A stretch of DNA of 21,692 nucleotides from JANWHF01 sp036276235 (GCA_036276235.1 DATBDZ010000386.1:1-21692), one strand, 5' to 3'; shown: positions 14,116-20,925, numbered from the stretch's first letter. The notes: a model not told the origin generated them from the letters alone. Made by a program: numbers and translations.

Positions 14116-15063
14116 ATGAGCGAAGTAAACACCCATCTCATTCTCCCCGTCGGGACGCAGGTCGTCGTGTTGACAGACGTGCGCGGGACGGACGGCAAGC
14201 CGCTGCATCCGCGCGGGGCGGTCGGCGTCGTCGTTCAAGCGCCGGCGGATTACTGGCATAGCTATCGTGTGCGATTCGTGGATGGATTCGAGGCGGCGTT
14301 TGCCCGCCGCGAGCTGGCCATCCTTTCGCAGTATCAATCGGGCGGTGTCATCGGCGCCGCCGAGGCCAGCCCAGATCGCCTCGCGGAATATGACCTGCAG
14401 CGGCACGTGATCTATCGCTGCATCGTCGGCTCCCGCGCTTATGGATTGGAAGGCGACGAAAGCGACACCGATCGGCGCGGCGTCTATCTGCCGCCCGCGC
14501 GGCTGCATTGGTCGCTCTATGGCGTGCCCGAACAATTGGAAAATCCGGCCACCGAAGAAGTTTATTGGGAGGCGCAGAAGTTTCTGACGCTGGCGCTCAA
14601 GGCAAATCCGAATGTGCTGGAATGCCTCTATTCGCCGCTGATCGAGCATGCGACGCCGCTCGCGCGCAAACTGCTCGAGCTGCGCGATCGCCTGCTCTCG
14701 AAAATGGTGTATCAAACCTACAACGGCTACGTCATCAGCCAATTCAAGAAACTCCAGGGCGATCTGCGCAATAAGGGCGAAGTGAAGTGGAAGCACGTGA
14801 TGCACCTGCTTCGATTGCTGCTGGCCGGCATCACGGTGCTGGAAGAAGGCCGCGTCCCCGTGCAAGTCGGCCCGCACCGCGAGCGGCTGTTATCCATCAA
14901 GCGCGGCGAAGTCCCCTTCGAGCAATGCGAAACCTGGCGCAAAGCGCTGCACGAGCAATTCGACCTGGCATTCGCCCGCACCAAGTTGCCGGATCGACCG
15001 GATTATGAAGCAGCGAATGAATGGTTACTGGACGCGCGCAAGTCTGTTATAGATGCAAAGTAG
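14116..15063 (+). CDS. RlaP-type nucleotidyltransferase with N-terminal SH3-like barrel
   Basis: A 315-residue protein. Residues 5-72 (LILPVGTQVVVLTDVRGTDG, RGAVGVVVQAPADYWHSYRVRF) look like a small KOW/SH3-like beta barrel, an extra domain not seen in its downstream paralogue. The nucleotidyltransferase core begins at about residue 95: G105-S106 and S116-D117-x-D119-x2-G122 give the polymerase-beta-type GS...DxD motif. NVLECLYSPLIEHATP and the helical C-terminal half match the predicted nucleotidyltransferase family PF10127, called RlaP for its links to RNA ligase/repair loci. It starts at ATG 14116; TTG 14080 is an upstream alternative. No RtcB or RNA ligase gene is nearby. It probably transfers a nucleotide to an RNA or protein; the substrate is unknown. 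It is in tandem with a second family member. Confidence 0.82.
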   Translation: MSEVNTHLILPVGTQVVVLTDVRGTDGKPLHPRGAVGVVVQAPADYWHSYRVRFVDGFEAAFARRELAILSQYQSGGVIGAAEASPDRLAEYDLQRHVIYRCIVGSRAYGLEGDESDTDRRGVYLPPARLHWSLYGVPEQLENPATEEVYWEAQKFLTLALKANPNVLECLYSPLIEHATPLARKLLELRDRLLSKMVYQTYNGYVISQFKKLQGDLRNKGEVKWKHVMHLLRLLLAGITVLEEGRVPVQVGPHRERLLSIKRGEVPFEQCETWRKALHEQFDLAFARTKLPDRPDYEAANEWLLDARKSVIDAK

Positions 15064-15160
15064 GGTCTGCTTCAGCACAAGCGGAACGATCCCCGCGAGA
15101 ACGATTCCGGATACGCTAAGTGCCACCATACGAAACCTGTTTTACAATGGAACCGCAAAG

Positions 15161-15305
15161 TGCGCGCTAGGAGGATCCGTGCCCTCGCTTAGGCTCGTTC
15201 ACGGCGTGGTGAACGGTTCTCGCAACACGAACGGCGCTCGATGCAAGAAAAACGTCATCACGCCGTGAACGAGTGTAACGAGGGCACTGATCCTCCAAGC
15301 GCGCA
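15161..15305. repeat. MITE-like element with imperfect 51-52 bp inverted ends
   Basis: The left arm (15161-15212, starting TGCGCGCTAGGAGGATCC) and right arm (15255-15305) are reverse complements, with about six to seven differences and a small length change in the CTTAGG / TTACA part. The spacer is 42 nt. It fills the 272-nt gap between the two RlaP-type genes. No coding potential is supported inside. The remainder of the gap (15064-15160, 15306-15335) shows nothing clear. Confidence 0.85.
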
Positions 15306-15335
15306 TTCGAGAGCCGTTGACCCACGCACAACACA

Positions 15336-16091
15336 ATGCAATTCGACCCCCGCATCCTCGCCGTCCTCCAATCGCAACCCTACCCGCTGATGTTCGCGAC
15401 CATCAGCGGTGCGCACCTCTACGGATTTCCTTCTCCCGATAGCGATTACGATCTGCGCGGCGTCCACATTCTCCCCGTCGCCGAAGTCGTCGGCTTGGAC
15501 GATGGCCGCCAGACCGTTGAATCGTCCGGCATCCACGATGGGCTGGAGATCGATCTGGTCACGCATGATGCGCGAAAGTTCTTCGGCTTGATGCTCAAGA
15601 AAAACGGCTACGTGCTGGAGCAGATTTATTCGCCGCTGGTGGTTCACGCGACGCCGGAGTTTGAAGAGCTGAAGGAAATCGGCCATGCCTGCATCACGCG
15701 GAATCATGCGTATCACTATCTCGGGTTCGCCGACACGCAATGGCGGCTCTTCGAGCGCGACACGCCGCGCCGCGTCAAGCCGCTGCTGTACGTCTACCGC
15801 GTCCTGCTGACCGGAATCCATCTCATGCGCAGCGGCGAAATCGAAGCCAACCTCCTGCGGCTCAACGAGCTCTACCCACTAAGCTATGTCCCCGATCTGG
15901 TAGCGCGAAAACTAGCCGGCCCGGAGCAATCAACGCTTGAGGATTCCGATTTCGCCTTCCATCGTGCCGAGTACGAGCGCCTGCTGGCGGAGTTGAAGGC
16001 GGCTTACGAGAACAGCCAACTGCCAGAGGGTCCGACGGCGCGAAAGGGGCTGAATGATTTGCTGCTACGGCTGCGCGGTTGTGGACGATAA
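15336..16091 (+). CDS. RlaP-type nucleotidyltransferase (second paralogue)
   Basis: A 251-residue protein of the PF10127 predicted nucleotidyltransferase group. The N-terminus has FATISGAHLYGFPSPDSDYD with S36-D37-Y38-D39-x2-G42. A third acidic position is in LEIDLVTHD (E71, D73). As in the upstream gene, VLEQIYSPLVVHATPEFEEL and a helical C-terminal half follow. The first motif reads SG rather than the canonical GS (T22-I23-S24-G25). It lacks the SH3-like N-terminus of the paralogue. ATG 15336 has no clear ribosome binding site. The two proteins differ a lot outside the motifs, so this is an old duplication or an acquired pair rather than a recent copy. They might act together as a heteromer; that is inference. 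Confidence 0.85.
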   Translation: MQFDPRILAVLQSQPYPLMFATISGAHLYGFPSPDSDYDLRGVHILPVAEVVGLDDGRQTVESSGIHDGLEIDLVTHDARKFFGLMLKKNGYVLEQIYSPLVVHATPEFEELKEIGHACITRNHAYHYLGFADTQWRLFERDTPRRVKPLLYVYRVLLTGIHLMRSGEIEANLLRLNELYPLSYVPDLVARKLAGPEQSTLEDSDFAFHRAEYERLLAELKAAYENSQLPEGPTARKGLNDLLLRLRGCGR

Positions 16092-16165
16092 CGGAACTCA
16101 CTGATACCGCTCGCTTGGCAGTTGCAATGAAGATGCGGCATCGCCTACCATTGGAAGTTGAAATC

Positions 16166-16426
16166 ATGCCGGAAATAAGCCGATTTTTCGGGATTGTCAT
16201 CCGGATGTACTACAACGATCATCAGCCTCCGCATTTCCATGCGGCTTACTCCTCAGATGAAGCCGTGGTGCGGTTCGATCCGGTAGGCTTGCTTCATGGA
16301 GGTTTGTCGCCGCGCTCGTTGTCGATGGTGGTCGAGTGGGCGGTGCTGCACGAAACAGAGTTGATTGAGAATTGGCGTCGCGCCCGCGCTGGTCAAGCGC
16401 TTGAATGGATTGAAGGATTGTCATGA
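16166..16426 (+). CDS. DUF4160 family protein
   Basis: An 86-residue protein with the full DUF4160 signature: MPEISRFFGIVIRMYYNDHQ, then PPHFHAAY, VVRFDPVGLLHGGLSPRSL and a C-terminal helix HETELIENWRRARAGQ. ATG 16166 is the family-typical start; a longer TTG frame from 16079 overlaps the preceding gene. The stop overlaps the next start by 4 nt. DUF4160 and DUF2442 genes are very commonly paired in bacteria and have been proposed as a toxin-antitoxin-like module; no activity is proven as far as I know. The invariant HFHA pair is intact. Confidence 0.93.
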   Translation: MPEISRFFGIVIRMYYNDHQPPHFHAAYSSDEAVVRFDPVGLLHGGLSPRSLSMVVEWAVLHETELIENWRRARAGQALEWIEGLS

Positions 16427-16731
16427 CTCCTAGCACACCATTGCCGCGCATCACTGAGGTTCGCGTTGCCGAACCATATACGGTCGAGCTTACCTTCACC
16501 GACGGTACTCAAGGGAAGATCGATCTGCGCTCCTGGGTGTTTGATAAAGGACCGATCTTCAAGCCGTTGGAAGACCCCGCCTACTTCGCTCAAGTTCGCC
16601 TAAGCCAAACCGGTGGAACCATCGAATGGCCCAACGGCGTTGATTTTTGCCCCGACGTACTCTATCAGCAAATCACGGGCAGACCGATTGGATTCCGCTC
16701 TGATCCTCAACTGGCCACCCCGCGGGTGTGA
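16423..16731 (+). CDS. DUF2442 family protein
   Basis: A 102-residue protein. ITEVRVAEPYTVELTFTDGT followed by IDLRSWVFDKGPIFKPLEDP and YFAQVRLSQTGGTIEWPNGV is the standard DUF2442 pattern, ending with DFCPDVLYQQITG. The N-terminal domain resembles the NE0471-type fold. ATG 16423 overlaps the DUF4160 stop (ATGA), so translation is coupled. It is the usual partner of DUF4160. The last part (RPIGFRSDPQLATPRV) is less conserved. Confidence 0.93.
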   Translation: MTPSTPLPRITEVRVAEPYTVELTFTDGTQGKIDLRSWVFDKGPIFKPLEDPAYFAQVRLSQTGGTIEWPNGVDFCPDVLYQQITGRPIGFRSDPQLATPRV

Positions 16732-16899
16732 TCCTCGGGGCGCCCGCCGGGCTTTTCCATCGCGAGCAAATCCGTGGGTTTGATTGCCGTTCCCCTTGCG
16801 CTATTCTTTCCGGCGTCCGTAGCTCGCGCCGCCTCGCCGATGTAAATCATTCATTGCATCTGATGGCCGAATGCTCGATGTCCGATACAATCCGGAACG

Positions 16900-17130
16900 A
16901 TGCTGCATGATCGTGACGATCCGGAGTTGTTGAGGCAGACGAGCAAACTCGCCGGCAATTTAGTCGAGCGTTTGATCGGGCAAGCCGCCGATTTGGGAGC
17001 GTGTGGAAGTGTTGATCCGGTGACTCAAGCCCACGGATTGGAAGCGATCGACGGCGTGATTAAAGCTGCCCAATCGCTTCAATCGATCGCTGGCCAGGCG
17101 GCATCCGCCGATGAGCAGGAGCCTTCTTGA
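16900..17130 (+). CDS. Small helical protein of unknown function
   Basis: A 76-residue acidic protein, probably all helix (ELLRQTSKLAGNLVERLIGQ; GLEAIDGVIKAAQSLQSIAG). I do not recognise a family. There is no signal peptide or membrane segment. Its stop overlaps a TTG start of the next gene (TTGA), and AGGAG lies inside its end, so the two form a pair. A -10-like TACAAT at 16886-16891 lies 8 nt before the ATG. The 168-nt gap upstream (16732-16899) contains no supported gene. Confidence 0.6.
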   Translation: MLHDRDDPELLRQTSKLAGNLVERLIGQAADLGACGSVDPVTQAHGLEAIDGVIKAAQSLQSIAGQAASADEQEPS

Positions 17131-17705
17131 CGCATAACGTTAAAATCGAGGCCGCGCCCGAGGTCATCGCCAGGGCGGGCGGGGAGTATCGCCTAAAGCG
17201 ATACATTCTGGTCGCGCTGATGCTCGCGATCGGGTTATGGTGCATGTATGACGGGTTCTTTAAGTGGCCGCGCTATCGGGAGGAATTTGCGCGGGCCACG
17301 CCGGCTCAGCAGGCGCTGATGGTGCAGCCGGAAACGGATGCGGCACTTTTGATCAACAAGGTGCTGGCGATCGGCCTGATCTCCCTCAGCCCCCTGATGC
17401 TCGCCTTTTTCCTGTACAACTCGCGCGGCGAGATCCGCCTTGCCGGCGGCACGCTGACGGCCCCTGGCCATCCGCCGGTGCCGCTGAAGCAGGTCGTTCA
17501 ACTCGATAAAACCAAGTGGGATCGCAAAGGCATCGCTTATGCGCGATACGAGTTGGGAAATTCAATCAAGGGAAAGATTCGGCTGGATGACTTCGTGTAT
17601 CAGTACGAGCCGATCCATCAGATCGTCGATCTGATCGATGCGGATATGGGTGTGCCGCCGAAGGCGCTGGGATTCCCTGTCGAGAAGAGTGATGGGAACG
17701 CATGA
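17127..17705 (+). CDS. Membrane protein with two transmembrane helices, unknown function
   Basis: A 192-residue protein starting at TTG 17127; AGGAG about 6 nt upstream supports this unusual start, and no ATG lies before the first membrane helix. Hydrophobic helices cover about residues 24-43 (YILVALMLAIGLWCMYDGFF) and 78-98 (VLAIGLISLSPLMLAFFLYN), with a charged loop between. The soluble C-terminal half (EIRLAGGTLTAPGHPPVPLKQV ...) resembles a small PH-like or beta-barrel domain, but I cannot assign it. It is coupled to the small helical protein upstream. It ends inside the left arm of a long hairpin. Confidence 0.72.
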   Translation: MTHNVKIEAAPEVIARAGGEYRLKRYILVALMLAIGLWCMYDGFFKWPRYREEFARATPAQQALMVQPETDAALLINKVLAIGLISLSPLMLAFFLYNSRGEIRLAGGTLTAPGHPPVPLKQVVQLDKTKWDRKGIAYARYELGNSIKGKIRLDDFVYQYEPIHQIVDLIDADMGVPPKALGFPVEKSDGNA

Positions 17706-17773
17706 AGAGTGATGAGTGAAGCATGACAGAGGCGGATGCCGTCTTCGTCAGGCTTCACTCATCACTCTTCATG
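17701..17773. repeat. 73-nt near-perfect hairpin between convergent genes
   Basis: Arms 17701-17722 and 17752-17773 are perfect 22-bp inverted repeats (CATGAAGAGTGATGAGTGAA + GC). The loop pairs further: TGAC/GTCA, AGA/TCT and GGC/GCC. It overlaps the stop codon of the plus gene and ends 3 nt before the minus gene stop, so it could act as a shared transcript end or RNA stabiliser. There is no T-run. Confidence 0.9.
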
Positions 17774-17776
17774 AAT

Positions 17777-18337
17777 TTAGGCGTTCTTACTCGCCTCAAT
17801 AATCGCCTGCGTCTTGATGACCATCTGCGTGTCATCGAACAGGTGGAAGCTTTGAACGAGCAACTCGTGGCTGCGGCGTTCGATGTCGAGGACGCTCAGG
17901 AAGCCGGGGGCGTCGCCGGTCGGCTGGCCTTCGGCGGTCATCAGTTCGCGGCGGGCGGCGTAGGTGCTGATTTCGTGCCGCGTCGCATCGTAGAGCGTCT
18001 GCGTGAGCTGCTCTTCCTGAGTGCTGATCATGTAGCGAATCGTGCTGACGGTCATCTCGTGGTATTTTTCGCCACGGCAGGGGATCGATTGCAGCACATT
18101 CCGCTCGAGGATCGGATCGTGATTGGTGGCGATGACTTCCGTCAGGGTGTTCTTGCCGGCCGTGAAGCTGACGACGTGGCCGCCTTCAACCAGCCAGATA
18201 TCCGCATCATATGCGCGGCGGCTGACCTGCTCGGTGGCCAGAATCTTGAACAGTTCCGGATGGAGCGTGCGCTGATAAAGAAGGAGGGTAAGCCCTCCGG
18301 ACCGACGTTGTTTTGTGCGTTGGGGCATAGCGTCCAT
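17777..18337 (-). CDS. DUF2617-like protein
   Basis: A 186-residue soluble protein. The segments LTLLLYQRTLHPELFKILAT, ADIWLVEGGHVVSFTAG, TLTEVIATN and the ending SHELLVQSFHLFDDTQMVIKT match my memory of the planctomycete DUF2617 proteins; the family name is given with moderate confidence. The GEKYHEMTVSTIRYMISTQEEQL segment in the middle looks like a strand-helix pair. Function is unknown for the family. ATG 18337 is used; ATG 18328 is an alternative. A TATAAT box lies at 18530-18535 on the same strand, which would give a leader of about 190 nt holding three palindromes. Confidence 0.75.
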   Translation of the reverse strand: MDAMPQRTKQRRSGGLTLLLYQRTLHPELFKILATEQVSRRAYDADIWLVEGGHVVSFTAGKNTLTEVIATNHDPILERNVLQSIPCRGEKYHEMTVSTIRYMISTQEEQLTQTLYDATRHEISTYAARRELMTAEGQPTGDAPGFLSVLDIERRSHELLVQSFHLFDDTQMVIKTQAIIEASKNA

Positions 18338-18379
18338 GCTCTTTCTAGGCCGGCTCTATTGGCCGTCCGCTAGGATTCA

Positions 18380-18472
18380 GGGCAAAGTTTGCCCAAACTA
18401 AAATGCGCCACGGCGACGAAAGTTTGTCGCGAAAACAGAAAAAAGGGAGCAAGTCAATAATCCATTACTGAC
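18380..18472 (-). promoter_or_regulatory. Cluster of palindromes in the leader of the DUF2617-like gene
   Basis: Perfect GGGCAAA-g-TTTGCCC (18380-18394) overlaps perfect AGTTTG-CC-CAAACT (18386-18399), so the two cannot form together. CGACGAAAGTTTGTCG (18414-18429) and GTCAATAAT-cc-ATTACTGAC (18453-18472, one mismatch) follow. They could be operators or RNA structures. Confidence 0.5.
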
Positions 18473-18529
18473 CTACAACCCTCACTCTCGTGGTTGGCCC
18501 GCCCAGTGCGAGCCTCTCAACTTAGACGC

Positions 18530-18535
18530 ATTATA
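18530..18535 (-). promoter_or_regulatory. -10 box upstream of the DUF2617-like gene
   Basis: The minus strand reads CCCTATAATGCG, a perfect TATAAT. The best -35 at 17 nt is a poor TGAGTT (18553-18558). The start would be near 18523. Confidence 0.45.
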
Positions 18536-18560
18536 GGGGATTTGTTATCGAAAACTCACT

Positions 18561-18592
18561 AAAAATTTTCCGCGGCATATTTTCAGGCCGCG
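18561..18592 (-). terminator. Likely intrinsic terminator at the end of the protease gene
   Basis: On the minus strand CGCGGC / GCCGCG (18587-18592, 18571-18576) with a 10-nt loop is followed by GAAAATTTTT. It overlaps the last codons and stop of the CPBP gene and would end the fliM-protease transcript. The 6-bp stem is modest. Confidence 0.55.
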
Positions 18593-19374
18593 AAGACCCC
18601 GGTGAATATGATATCGTAAGTGGCGTGTGTGAAAGCGGTTATGCCAAAACCGCGCAGCACGAAAATCACCCCAAAATAAACCCCCGCCAACGCGCGAAAT
18701 GCAAAGATTCTGATAGCAAATGGTTCAGACGTGTCCCAGTAATGGTATGCGGAGAAGAGAATGGCGGACACAAGCACAATTAGTGGTGCCGCGCGACGCT
18801 GATCCACCGCCAGCATGTCCTTCAAAATGATGCTGAAAAGCGCAAAACAGGCCAGCCGAAAGACAAACTCCTCATAGACGCCCGCCCCAAGCGACATGAT
18901 CAGCATATCGCGGGCCGGCCCGCGCGATACCGCGTGCAGCGGATGCGCAACCGCCATCCCCATCAGCGGGAAGTATCGGGCCAGAACCACTCCAAACAAA
19001 AAGAGCGGCAAACTCAGAGCCAGGCTCTCGATCGACATCCCCAGCAGGGTTCCGACATCCACATTCCAGGAATCCCGCCGCGCCATATGCCAGGCGAGCA
19101 AGGTCGCGACAACCGCCAGCGCCGGCAAGTGCGGGCCGGTCGCGCCGAAAAGCTGGAAGAACAGCCGCATCTTGGAGAAGGCGATGATCTGCTGCTCGCG
19201 GCCATGGAGCGCCGCCGTCGTGAAGAATTGCGTCCCGACCTCATAAGCCAGAATCAGCGGGAGCAGCAGCATCAGCCCCGCGAGCGGCCGCTTGGAGCGC
19301 TCGAGGTAGCCGTTGGCGGCAAGGTCCAGACCTTCGCCAACATTCACTCTTCGGGCAACAGCAGCGCGGCTCAT
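18583..19374 (-). CDS. CPBP family intramembrane metalloprotease
   Basis: A 263-residue membrane protein of the CAAX-protease/bacteriocin-processing (Abi) type. Motif 1 is E168-E169-x3-R173 (GVYEEFVFRL), motif 2 is FSAYHYW with H211, and motif 3 is TAFTHATYD with H250 and D254. These form the zinc/catalytic site inside the membrane. Seven or so hydrophobic helices are visible (for example LAGLMLLLPLILAYEV, LALSLPLFLFGVVLARYF, APLIVLVSAILFSAYHY, GVYFGVIFVLRGFGIT). ATG 19374 is chosen because it overlaps the fliM stop (ATGA), which implies coupled translation; a longer start would sit inside fliM. Family members process peptides or modify immunity and envelope proteins. Its link with a flagellar gene is unusual, and its substrate is unknown. 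Confidence 0.92.
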   Translation of the reverse strand: MSRAAVARRVNVGEGLDLAANGYLERSKRPLAGLMLLLPLILAYEVGTQFFTTAALHGREQQIIAFSKMRLFFQLFGATGPHLPALAVVATLLAWHMARRDSWNVDVGTLLGMSIESLALSLPLFLFGVVLARYFPLMGMAVAHPLHAVSRGPARDMLIMSLGAGVYEEFVFRLACFALFSIILKDMLAVDQRRAAPLIVLVSAILFSAYHYWDTSEPFAIRIFAFRALAGVYFGVIFVLRGFGITAFTHATYDIIFTGVFAA

Positions 19375-20420
19375 TTTTGTCCCGCCGTTTCTGTCTTGGC
19401 ATCCGCGCCTTTGGCTTCCACCATCTGGCACCCGCGCGTGATCTTGATCGCGCGATTGCCGCGGAATTGGCCCACCGTCCCCATGAATTTATTCTTCCCT
19501 TCCACCTGAATGAGCAACTCGCGCCCGCAAGGTTTGTCGGTCGTGATCACATCGCCCACCTGCAACGAAAGCAGATCGCTCACGCGAATGCTGGTCGTCG
19601 CCAGAAATGCCCGCAGTTCCACCGGCGCATTGCTCACAGTCGTCTTCAGCTTGCGATGATGATCTTCGTGGCCAACTTTTTTCTGATAGGTAAACCAGTT
19701 TTGTGCCGCCAGCACGCCCATGATCGGCTCGATCACGTTGTACGGAATGCACAGGCTCATCGTCCCGGCGCGGTTCCCCATCTTCAGCTCAAAGCCGACC
19801 ACCACCACCGTTTCATTGGGCGGCACAATCTGCACGAGCTGCGGATTGCTCTCAAAATCCTGCACGCTGAAAGTCACCGGTGTGAGATTGCTCCAGGCTT
19901 CGGAAAGATGATGCGTGGCCCGATCGGTGATGCGCTGCACCAGCCGCTGCTCGATCTGCGTGAGCGGGCGTTGCGGAATGAACAGGTCGGCGTTGCTGCC
20001 GCCCAGCAATCGATCGATGATCGGATAGATGATCAGCGGGCTGATTTCCAGGCAAAGCTGCCCATCGAGCTGCTCGGCTTTCAGCAGATTGAAGCAGGTT
20101 GGGTTCGGCAATGAGTGAATGAATTCGCTGTAGGTGAGCTGCTCGATGTGCGCGACGTTGACTTCGATGATCGTGCGCAGATATCCCGAGAGAGCCGCCC
20201 CGAAGTTGCGGCCAAAACCTTCGTGCAGCGCTTCCAGCGCCCGCATCTGATCTTTGGAAACGCGTTCGGGGCGTTTGAAATCGTAGGTCTGAACTTCGAC
20301 GTGGTTGACGCCTCGGCTGCCAAAGACGCTGGGCGCCGAGTCGGTCTTGGAATGGACCTGCCCGGCATCCACCGCCGCCAGCAGGGCATCCACTTCGGAT
20401 TGATCCAATACATCCGTCAT
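19371..20420 (-). CDS. fliM: Flagellar motor switch protein FliM
   Basis: A 349-residue FliM, the C-ring subunit that binds CheY-P and sets rotation direction. The N-terminal CheY-binding helix is VLDQSEVDALLAAV (4-17). The middle domain has YDFKRPERVSKDQMRALEAL, FGRNFGAALSGYLR and LLGGSNADLF. A SpoA (FliN-like) domain fills about 260-333 (VSDLLSLQVGDVI, GRELLIQVEGKNKFMGTVGQ). ATG 20420 is preferred over the in-frame ATG 20432: GGAGG lies 5 nt before it, and the protein then starts MTDVL as usual. No other flagellar genes are in the window, so fliM stands outside a flagellar cluster here. A sigma28-like promoter lies 25 nt upstream. The stop overlaps the protease start. Confidence 0.96.
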   Translation of the reverse strand: MTDVLDQSEVDALLAAVDAGQVHSKTDSAPSVFGSRGVNHVEVQTYDFKRPERVSKDQMRALEALHEGFGRNFGAALSGYLRTIIEVNVAHIEQLTYSEFIHSLPNPTCFNLLKAEQLDGQLCLEISPLIIYPIIDRLLGGSNADLFIPQRPLTQIEQRLVQRITDRATHHLSEAWSNLTPVTFSVQDFESNPQLVQIVPPNETVVVVGFELKMGNRAGTMSLCIPYNVIEPIMGVLAAQNWFTYQKKVGHEDHHRKLKTTVSNAPVELRAFLATTSIRVSDLLSLQVGDVITTDKPCGRELLIQVEGKNKFMGTVGQFRGNRAIKITRGCQMVEAKGADAKTETAGQK

Positions 20421-20444
20421 CGCGGCCTCCATGCCACACCGACA

Positions 20445-20471
20445 TTATCGGGCGTGAATCGGAAAATTCTA
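20445..20471 (-). promoter_or_regulatory. fliM: Sigma28 (FliA)-like promoter of fliM
   Basis: On the minus strand TAGAATTT (20464-20471), 11 nt, CCCGATAA (20445-20452) matches the FliA consensus TAAAGTTT-N11-GCCGATAA at 6 of 8 and 7 of 8 positions with exact spacing. It lies 24 nt before ATG 20420. A TTGACA at 20483-20488 has no matching -10 at 16-18 nt. Confidence 0.65.
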
Positions 20472-20568
20472 TAGGCGGGGTGTGTCAAATTGCCGAAAGC
20501 GCGCTTCGCTGCGCGTCGCAGTTCGCCGGCGCCAAGAGTTCAGCCGCCTAGCGTTCAGCTCAGAAAAA

Positions 20569-20648
20569 CCGTCATGCTGAGGTACTCCGAAGCATCTGGC
20601 CGGCTTGCCCGAATGGGCCAGATGCTTCGGAGTACCTCAGCATGACGG
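20569..20648. repeat. Dispersed palindrome, copy 3 (32-bp arms)
   Basis: Arms 20571-20600 and 20617-20646 are identical to those of copies 1 and 2, with two more C-G pairs outside. The 16-nt spacer CGGCTTGCCCGAATGG matches the reverse complement of the copy 1 spacer at most positions, so this copy lies in the opposite orientation. It sits in the divergent gap between fliM and metG. Confidence 0.95.
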
Positions 20649-20823
20649 TGCGAATGGGGCGGGAAACTCTAATCCAACTCGATCTGCGTCATCAAAGCGG
20701 TTCGCCGCACTCGAGCGCCACACCCAATCGCCTACTTATCCTGAGCGCGCCTTGCCTCGGGGCTTATGCGCGCCGATAATGCGTTCATGAGCCGTCGCTC
20801 GATGCGAATGATGCGGATGCGGT

Positions 20824-20866
20824 AGGGGAGCGCGATGGCCGGCTTTTGCCGGGCGCGCTGTCCCCT
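20824..20866 (+). promoter_or_regulatory. Long GC-rich hairpin upstream of metG
   Basis: A 43-nt hairpin combines AGGGGA/TCCCCT (20824-20829, 20861-20866), GCGCG/CGCGC and CCGGC/GCCGG around a TTTT loop. It ends 59 nt before ATG 20926, with no T-run directly after it. The rest of the 505-nt fliM-metG gap holds copy 3 of the palindrome and no supported gene. The hairpin may be a leader structure of metG. Confidence 0.5.
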
Positions 20867-20925
20867 GCATTGATTCCGCATGCGTTCGCCTGGAACGACG
20901 GCTTTCTTTTTTTGGAACGATTCCC

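Noticed and set aside
16728..16910. 60-codon plus-strand frame between DUF2442 and the small helical protein
   Set aside because: The composition is not protein-like and it overlaps the better supported start at 16900.
5966..18414. Shared 11-mer TGCGCCACGGC in the pyrK and DUF2617 leaders
   Set aside because: Nearly the same string also occurs in coding DNA near 6656 and 13800, so chance in GC-rich sequence is likely.
19377..20114. 245-codon plus-strand frame opposite fliM
   Set aside because: It is a shadow of fliM, rich in His and Arg with no recognisable motif.
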